DNA of 56,174 nt from Anaerolinea thermophila (lineage in GTDB: Bacteria > Chloroflexota > Anaerolineae > Anaerolineales > Villigracilaceae): positions 1 to 56,174 of the forward strand of contig DYKZ01000002.1 of NCBI GenBank assembly GCA_020722345.1, given 5' to 3'. Positions 50,666 through 56,174 of this stretch are shown here, one piece after another. Every line of letters starts with the position of its first letter. Positions within the stretch are counted from its first letter, which is position 1. The notes under the pieces were generated by a model, which was not told the DNA's origin, did not search any database, and was given only the letters and a program-made list of their open reading frames with translations. The position numbers were made by a program, and so were the translations under genes.

Positions 50666-51835
50666 ATGGCGAAAGTACAAACAAGCCTCGGTGAGCTCGC
50701 GCTGCTCCCGCTCCCGGCCCGCGTGCCGGTTCGGGAGCTGCTGGAGTGGAAAACGGACCTCATGACCTCCTTCAACGGGACGGAGAAGGCGATTCAGCTG
50801 CGGAATCATCCGCGGATGACTCTCACCTACCTCCTCCCGGAGACGGCGGCGGTCAAGCCTCGTGCCTACCTCGCCCAATACGGGGCGCTGGGGCGGCGCT
50901 GGGCAATCCCGCTCTGGTGCGAGGCCCAGCCCATCGGCGGCATCCTTCTCAACACCATCACGATCCAGTGTAACACGGAGCTGTACGACCTCCGGGCGGG
51001 CGGGCTCGCCCTCCTCTGGCAGAGCTATGACCGCTGGGAGCTGGTGGAGATTGAGGCCGTGGCCCCGGGCGAAATCACGCTGACGGACTACCCCGGGGCC
51101 TTCTCCGCCGCCTTCCTGGTGCCGGTGCGGGTCGGGCACATCGACGGCTCGCCCGAACGCAGTTCAAACGGCTATGAGGCTGAAACGTCCGTCCGGTTCG
51201 AGGTCGAGGACATCGAGGCGCTGGCGGAGGATGCCCCGGCGCAGTTTCTAGGACGTGACCTGTACCTAGAGCCAGGCATGATGTCCGCGAGCACCTACGG
51301 GCAGGAAATTACCACCCGCGTTGACCGCGTTGACTATGAACTCGGCAAAGTGGCGCGGCGGACGCCTTGGCGCTACAATAGGGACCTGCGACCGCGACAC
51401 GTGGTGTGCGACGGCCCGGCGGAGGTCCGGGCTTTCCGCAACTGGCTTATGCGGCGCGCGGGCCGGTTCCGGCCCTACTGGAGCCCGACCTTTGAGAACG
51501 ATCTGCGACACAAGTCCACCGGGACCGTCGCGGACAAACTCTTGGTGGAAGCCCGGGAAGGGCTCCTGGATTGGCTCCCGCTGCGCAACCATGTCGCAGT
51601 CCAGACCCTCGCCGGGGCCTGGCTCTGCCGGACGGTGACGGCGGCGGTGCCGCTCCCAGGGAATGCTTCGACCGTTGAACTGACCCTGGACACGGCTCTG
51701 AACGTCCCGGCCCAATCCATCGCCGCGGTCAGCTTCCTCGGGCTTCGCCGGTTGGACACTGATCGAGTAGAGTTGAACTGGTTGGGCAATAGCGTTCTGC
51801 GCTGTACGGTGAACACCCTGGAGATTCAACCATGA
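50666..51835 (+). CDS. Tail protein following the tape measure (distal-tail type)
   Basis: A 389-residue tail protein. WKTDLMTSFNGTEKAIQLR, then HPRMTLTYLLPE and GALGRRWAIPLW are features I know from siphophage proteins of the YuA-like group in this position. Its place after the tape measure suggests the distal tail or hub region. ATGA overlap with the next gene. Confidence 0.72.
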   Translation: MAKVQTSLGELALLPLPARVPVRELLEWKTDLMTSFNGTEKAIQLRNHPRMTLTYLLPETAAVKPRAYLAQYGALGRRWAIPLWCEAQPIGGILLNTITIQCNTELYDLRAGGLALLWQSYDRWELVEIEAVAPGEITLTDYPGAFSAAFLVPVRVGHIDGSPERSSNGYEAETSVRFEVEDIEALAEDAPAQFLGRDLYLEPGMMSASTYGQEITTRVDRVDYELGKVARRTPWRYNRDLRPRHVVCDGPAEVRAFRNWLMRRAGRFRPYWSPTFENDLRHKSTGTVADKLLVEAREGLLDWLPLRNHVAVQTLAGAWLCRTVTAAVPLPGNASTVELTLDTALNVPAQSIAAVSFLGLRRLDTDRVELNWLGNSVLRCTVNTLEIQP

Positions 51836-53277
51836 GTACAAAAGTTGAGATGTACAGATTTGTCGAGCAGGGGCTCAAGGACCCCTTCGACGGCAACCAA
51901 AACTTCTACTTCATCGTGGACAAGTCCGGGTCCATGAATGAACAGGGGTCGCCCGGGATGACCCGGTTCCAGGTCGCCAAGGATCAGCTGAAGCGGGTCC
52001 TGGACGAAATCGACCGGAAGCGGATTGAGAAGAACGTGGCTGTCCATATCGGCATGGCGGCCTTCTCCGGGACCGGGACCGTGACGATTGTCCGCCGGAA
52101 CGTCTCCAGCTCCTCCATCGCGGACCTGAAGGCGTGGATTGATGGGCTGGTCGCTGAGGGCGGGACGCCCTATGACGCGCCCGTGGCCGCGGCGCGCAAC
52201 TACTTCCTGACCCCGACCCCGGCGGACTTCCGCCAGTCCCTGTTCTTCATCACGGACGGGGTGCCGGAGCCCGCCAGCTCTGCCGCGAACGCGGCGAGCC
52301 TCGCGGCGGACATGATCACCCGCACCGGGGCCTTCTCGCCCGCCTCCGGGAATGAGGTGGACATCTATTGTATGTCCGTGGACCATTATGACACGACCTA
52401 TCTTGGGCTGCTCGACAACACGCCCCGGGACGGCGTGCCGGTCCTCTCCTCCACGAACTCGGACGCCTTGTACAACGCCATCCTGAGCGCGGGGCCTACT
52501 GAGTCGGAGGTCTGGACCTTCACGAGCGGGGACGAGCCGGTGGACTACATGGGCGAGACGTACACGCCCGTGCCTATCGGTCGCAGCGAGGCGGAGACGA
52601 AGAACGAACTGAGCCGGGCGAACATCGAAGTCAAGGTGGACCTGGGCAACTCCATGGGACAACGCTGGCTCCACGACCACGTAGAGACGCTGGTCACACT
52701 GACGATCTTCGAGCGGGACGAGGACGATGAAATCAGCATCGTCTGGAAGGGCCGGTTGTCGGGCGTCAAGCCCACCATGAGCGAAATCATCCTCAACTTT
52801 GAGTCCGTGTTCACGTCGCTGCGCCGCCCCGGGCTCCGCGCCCGCTATCAGCGGAGCTGCCGCCACATGCTGTACTCCCGCGGTTGCGGGGTGAGTAAGG
52901 AAGCCTGGGCCGTCAAGGGCGTCCCGACCGCCATCAACGGCCTCGTGGTCACGGTCCCGGAGGCCGCGGCCTACCCCAACGGCTACTTCACCACGGGCAT
53001 CCTCGAAGGCCCGGACGGGACGCTGCGCTTCATCACGAACCACGTGGGGAACCAGCTGACCCTCCTCCGTCCGTTCGAGTCGATGGCGAAGGCTTTGGCG
53101 CTTGACGGCTACGGGCTATCCTATGGCCAGTATTACGGCGGCGCGGCAGTGCGCATGTTCCCGGGGTGCGACCGGACCCGGGGGACCTGCCACGGGCGTT
53201 TCAATAACTTGATGAACTACGGCGGATTTGACTGGATACCCATTCGCAATCCGTTCGACGGTTCATCCATCGTGTAG
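51832..53277 (+). CDS. DUF2163/BR0599-type tail-tip protein with inserted vWA domain
   Basis: A 481-residue fusion. Residues about 22-225 form a von Willebrand factor A domain with MIDAS Asp30-x-Ser32-x-Ser34 (VDKSGSMN), Thr in EGGTPYD and Asp in FFITDGVPEP. Residues about 230-481 match DUF2163/phage BR0599 tail proteins: VWTFTSGDEPVDYMGETYTP, then LRRPGLRARYQRSC and a Cys-rich C-terminus (CHGRFNN). A short native N-terminus (YRFVEQGL) precedes the insert. vWA domains bind protein ligands through a metal, so adhesion is inferred. A related vWA lies in 53711. Confidence 0.85.
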   Translation: MSTKVEMYRFVEQGLKDPFDGNQNFYFIVDKSGSMNEQGSPGMTRFQVAKDQLKRVLDEIDRKRIEKNVAVHIGMAAFSGTGTVTIVRRNVSSSSIADLKAWIDGLVAEGGTPYDAPVAAARNYFLTPTPADFRQSLFFITDGVPEPASSAANAASLAADMITRTGAFSPASGNEVDIYCMSVDHYDTTYLGLLDNTPRDGVPVLSSTNSDALYNAILSAGPTESEVWTFTSGDEPVDYMGETYTPVPIGRSEAETKNELSRANIEVKVDLGNSMGQRWLHDHVETLVTLTIFERDEDDEISIVWKGRLSGVKPTMSEIILNFESVFTSLRRPGLRARYQRSCRHMLYSRGCGVSKEAWAVKGVPTAINGLVVTVPEAAAYPNGYFTTGILEGPDGTLRFITNHVGNQLTLLRPFESMAKALALDGYGLSYGQYYGGAAVRMFPGCDRTRGTCHGRFNNLMNYGGFDWIPIRNPFDGSSIV

Positions 53278-53290
53278 AGGAGGCCAGACC

Positions 53291-53524
53291 ATGGTTTGGT
53301 GGTACATCGCGGTCTTCGTGGTCGCGCTGGTGGTCAGCTACTCGCTGACGCCCAAGCCGCAGAACGCGAAGCCCGCGGGCCTGGGCGACTTCAAGGTGCC
53401 GACCGCGGAGGAGGGCCGGGAAATCCCGGTGCTGTTCGGGACCCGGGACATTGAAGGGCCGAACGTGGTGTGGTTCGGTGACTTGCGCACCGTGGCGATC
53501 AAGAAGAAGGGCGGCAAGAAATGA
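53291..53524 (+). CDS. Small membrane/tail assembly protein
   Basis: A 77-residue protein from ATG 53291 (GAGGAGGCC upstream). One N-terminal hydrophobic segment (WWYIAVFVVALVVSYSL), then GLGDFKVPTAEEGREIPVLFGTR, a pattern conserved at this position in YuA-like siphophages. The PVLFGTR region also occurs in tail-tip proteins. Overlaps the next gene. Confidence 0.75.
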   Translation: MVWWYIAVFVVALVVSYSLTPKPQNAKPAGLGDFKVPTAEEGREIPVLFGTRDIEGPNVVWFGDLRTVAIKKKGGKK

Positions 53525-53727
53525 CGGACGATAGCCAACTGATCATCCGAATGGATGACGTGCGAGCCGTCAAGATGTGCTCCCGCGGGGCGCGGGCCTT
53601 CTTCGAGCGACACGGGCTCAACTGGTCGGAGTTCCTGGCGAACGGGATCGCCGCGGACAAACTCGTGGCCACCGGCGATCCGATGGCCCTCCAAGTAGTG
53701 GAGGCGGCCCGTGGGCGGAAGCAGTAA
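53521..53727 (+). CDS. Small conserved tail-region protein
   Basis: A 68-residue protein. RMDDVRAVKMCSRGARAFFERHGL, then EFLANGIAADKL is conserved in the tail-tip cluster of similar phages. Function unknown. It overlaps both neighbours, so it is translated with them. Confidence 0.75.
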   Translation: MTDDSQLIIRMDDVRAVKMCSRGARAFFERHGLNWSEFLANGIAADKLVATGDPMALQVVEAARGRKQ

Positions 53728-56174
53728 GAAAGTCACCGTTGGATACAAATACTACTTGGGCATGCACATGATCCTGTGCCACGGTCCGGTGGATCGCATC
53801 CTGCGCATTCGAGTGGACGGGAAGGACGCCTGGTTGGGCGACCGCAACAGCGGCTCCATCTACGTGGACAACCCGGACCTGTTCGGCGGCGAAAGCCGGG
53901 AGGGCGGTATCCAGGGCACGGTGGACTTCGAGCCCGGCGGACCGGCCCAGGGGCAGAACAGCTACCTGCTCAGCAAGCTCGGGTCCCTGATTCCGGCCTA
54001 CCGGGGCGTTGTCGGCGTGGTCCTCCGTCAGGTGTACCTCGGGCTGAACCCGTACCTGAAGAAGTGGGCATTCAGGGTCCAGCGCATTCATATGCGCCAG
54101 AGCGGCGCGGCTCAGTGGTACTACCCGAAGGCTGAAATCAAGGTCGCCTCGAACTTCAAGCAGCGCCAAATGTTCTTCTTCGCCCTGGACACGTCCGGGT
54201 CGATGGACACGGTGGTGTCGGGCGGCTTGACCCGTCTCCAGCTCGCCAAGACCCAGATGAAGGCGGTGCTGGACGCTATCGACCAACTGCGGATTGACTC
54301 CAAGGTCCAGGTGGACATCGCTGTCTGCGGCTGGAGCACGTCCACGACCCAGATGAGCCGCTTCAACGTCTCCTCCGCGGACATACAGGACCTCAAGAAC
54401 TTTGTGGACGGCTTGTCCGCCTCGGGAGGGACCGACTTCAGCCAGCCCTACGGCAACGCGGTCAACTGGTTTCAGCCCGGCTCCGCGGACGGTCGCCGCC
54501 GGGCGATGTTCTTCATCACGGACGGCCTCCCGGAACCCGCCACCACGGTCGATCAGGCGCTGGCCGTCGCGGGTCCGATGATCCGCAAGGAGGGCGTCTG
54601 GGCGCAGAGCCCCGTGGACGTGTACGGCATCAGCATCGACCTCTCAAACACCTCCTACATCGCGTTGGTCGAGAACACGCCGCAGGACGGTATCCCGGTG
54701 GTTGACTCCGCGGAGTCCAACGCCCTGTACAACGCGGTGTTCTTCGCGGTGATGGGCGACAGCTCCGCCATGAACCCGGCCCACATCATCCGGGAGTGCC
54801 TGACCGACCCCGATTGGGGCATGGGCTACTCGGACGCGGAGGTGGATGACCAGTCCTTCATGGCCGCGGCGGACCAGCTCTACAACGAGCGGATGGGCAT
54901 CAGCATCCTCTGGGACCGCCAGACCCCGATTGAGGACTTCATCGGGGAGATTGTGAAGCATATCGACGCGGCCCTGTACGTGGACCGCAAGACCGGCCTG
55001 TTCACTCTGAAGCTGATCCGCGGAGGATACAACAAGGACAACCTGCTTCACCTGAACGAAGACAATATTGACAAGATCGAGAACTTCACGCGCCCGGCCT
55101 TCGGGGAGCTGACGAACGCGGTCACGGTCAACTACTGGAACGTGAATACCGGGAGGGACGCGAGCGTGTCCGCCCAGGACATCGCGCTTCAGCAGATGCA
55201 GGGCGTCACTATCGGGACCACCATCCAGTACCCGGGATTTGTGGACCCCGCCATTGCCTCCCGGGTCGCGCAACGTGACCTCAAGGCCCTCTCCTCGCAG
55301 CGGGCCTCGTGTACCATCTACGCGGACCGGACGGCGAAGGACCTGACGATTGGCGACGTGTTCAAGCTGTCCTGGGCGGACTACAACCTCAGCGAGGTGG
55401 TGATGCGCGTCAACGGCATCGCCTATGGCGACGGACGGACGAACCGCATCAAAATCACCTGTACTGAGGACGTGTTCGACCTCCCGGAGACGGCGCTGGT
55501 CACGCCCGACCCGCCGCAATGGGAGGACCCGAACAGCGGCCCGACCCCGGTGGCTGATCAGATCGTGTACGAAATCCCGTACATCGAGCTGGTTCAACAG
55601 CAGGGGCAGGCGCAGACTGACCAGACCCTGGCCGCGGAGCCTGATCTGGGCTACGTGGGGGCGGCGGCGGGCCGTCCGAACGTGGCGAGCCTCAACGCCC
55701 GTCTCTACACGGCGGCGGGCCTGGGCGAAACCTTCGAGGAAGCCGGGGTGCTGGACTTCTGCCCCTACGCGAAGCTGTCCGCACCCGTTGGGCGATTCAA
55801 CACTGAGTTCTCCATACAAGGCGGCGTGGACCTTGATCTGGTCGAGGTCCCGTCATGGGCCCAGATCGGGGAGGAGCTGGTGTGGATCGAGGCGCTGGAC
55901 CCGGTGCTCAACACCGTGACGGTCCGCCGCGCGATCTATGACACGGTGCCCAAGGAGCACGGCGCGGGGTCCGTCATCTACTTCTGGGACGCCTTCCCGG
56001 CGGGCTCCCCCACGGAGTATGTCAACAGCGAGCAGGTCCGTGTCAAGCTGGCGACCGTCACGGGCTCCGGCCAGCTGGACATCGCCGCGGCCCCGGAAAT
56101 GTCCCTGACGATAGAGGGACGCGCGGCCCGGCCCTACCGCCCGGCGAACCTCCGCATCAACGGCGAGCTGGACG
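53711..56174 (+). CDS. Tail-tip / central fibre protein with inserted vWA domain (partial)
   Basis: At least 821 residues from GTG 53711; the window ends before the stop. The N-terminal part (1-145: VGYKYYLGMHMILCHGPVD, then LFGGESREGGIQG and RVQRIHMRQ) and the part from about 354 (MNPAHIIRECLTDPDWGMGY) match tail-tip proteins of related siphophages. Between them, residues about 148-352 are a vWA domain with MIDAS Asp160-x-Ser162-x-Ser164 (LDTSGSMD), SGGTDFS and FFITDGLPEP. The insert clearly resembles the one in 51832, including NTPQDGIPV and SNALYNAV near its end. It probably contacts the host. Confidence 0.85.
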   Translation, partial: MGGSSKKVTVGYKYYLGMHMILCHGPVDRILRIRVDGKDAWLGDRNSGSIYVDNPDLFGGESREGGIQGTVDFEPGGPAQGQNSYLLSKLGSLIPAYRGVVGVVLRQVYLGLNPYLKKWAFRVQRIHMRQSGAAQWYYPKAEIKVASNFKQRQMFFFALDTSGSMDTVVSGGLTRLQLAKTQMKAVLDAIDQLRIDSKVQVDIAVCGWSTSTTQMSRFNVSSADIQDLKNFVDGLSASGGTDFSQPYGNAVNWFQPGSADGRRRAMFFITDGLPEPATTVDQALAVAGPMIRKEGVWAQSPVDVYGISIDLSNTSYIALVENTPQDGIPVVDSAESNALYNAVFFAVMGDSSAMNPAHIIRECLTDPDWGMGYSDAEVDDQSFMAAADQLYNERMGISILWDRQTPIEDFIGEIVKHIDAALYVDRKTGLFTLKLIRGGYNKDNLLHLNEDNIDKIENFTRPAFGELTNAVTVNYWNVNTGRDASVSAQDIALQQMQGVTIGTTIQYPGFVDPAIASRVAQRDLKALSSQRASCTIYADRTAKDLTIGDVFKLSWADYNLSEVVMRVNGIAYGDGRTNRIKITCTEDVFDLPETALVTPDPPQWEDPNSGPTPVADQIVYEIPYIELVQQQGQAQTDQTLAAEPDLGYVGAAAGRPNVASLNARLYTAAGLGETFEEAGVLDFCPYAKLSAPVGRFNTEFSIQGGVDLDLVEVPSWAQIGEELVWIEALDPVLNTVTVRRAIYDTVPKEHGAGSVIYFWDAFPAGSPTEYVNSEQVRVKLATVTGSGQLDIAAAPEMSLTIEGRAARPYRPANLRINGELD

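Overview
The window is a 56 kb, high-GC stretch of a tailed double-stranded DNA phage (Caudoviricetes). Every gene I can support lies on the + strand. The gene set (DUF4055 portal, Mu-F-like head protein, long tape measure, G/GT tail chaperone, DUF2163-type tail-tip protein) indicates a siphovirus. The overall plan resembles the YuA/M6-like phages and relatives. A Gram-negative host is certain enough from the Rz/Rz1 spanin pair. An alphaproteobacterial or other high-GC proteobacterial host is plausible from DUF2793 and DUF3489, but I cannot fix it. I see no integrase, CI-type repressor region, transposon, tRNA or CRISPR array. The window opens just after a tail-module gene and ends inside the tail-tip gene (53711 onward), so it is one linear cut of a larger, probably circularly mapped genome.

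Layout. (1) 45-836: a DUF2793 protein and a small membrane protein, probably the end of the tail module. (2) 837-1263: a noncoding module with 10-bp iteron-like repeats, tandem 9-mers, a GAA microsatellite and AT-rich DNA. (3) 1264-33097: early, replication and nucleotide genes: SNF2-type and RecD-like helicases, class II ribonucleotide reductase, a uracil-glycosylase-like gene, a thymidine-hypermodification cassette, family A DNA polymerase, MT-A70 methyltransferase, dCMP deaminase, a PD-(D/E)XK nuclease, primase-helicase, a GHKL-like ATPase, a MazG-like enzyme, a DnaQ-like exonuclease, an ArdB-like antirestriction protein and many tiny ORFs. (4) 33098-33649: a second copy of the noncoding module. 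(5) 33650-56174: terminase, portal, capsid, lysis, connector, tail, tape measure and tail-tip genes.

How it works together. Class II RNR, dCMP deaminase, an HD nucleotidase and a MazG-like enzyme would steer the nucleotide pool towards dUMP. A thymidylate-synthase homologue would make 5-hydroxymethyl-dUMP. After incorporation, the P-loop kinase, HMUDK-helical protein, aGPT-PPlase-like protein, PLP enzyme and radical SAM protein could build an aminated thymidine in the DNA, as known for phage M6. MT-A70 methylation and an ArdB-like protein would add further anti-restriction layers.

Regulation. Six early promoters share one architecture: TTTACT, 17 bp, TATACT-like, with the element TNTACTTCTTC repeated directly at 23-bp spacing across the -35 and -10. 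The structural region uses more ordinary sigma70-like promoters and several strong hairpin terminators.

Most novel items: (a) homologous von Willebrand A domains with MIDAS motifs, inserted separately into two nearby tail-tip proteins; (b) the duplicated iteron module bracketing the whole early region; (c) the direct-repeat promoter family with a tandem-HTH protein as candidate regulator; (d) a canonical GGGAAAC -1 frameshift site in the tail chaperone; (e) two genes broken by apparent one-base losses in short homopolymers.
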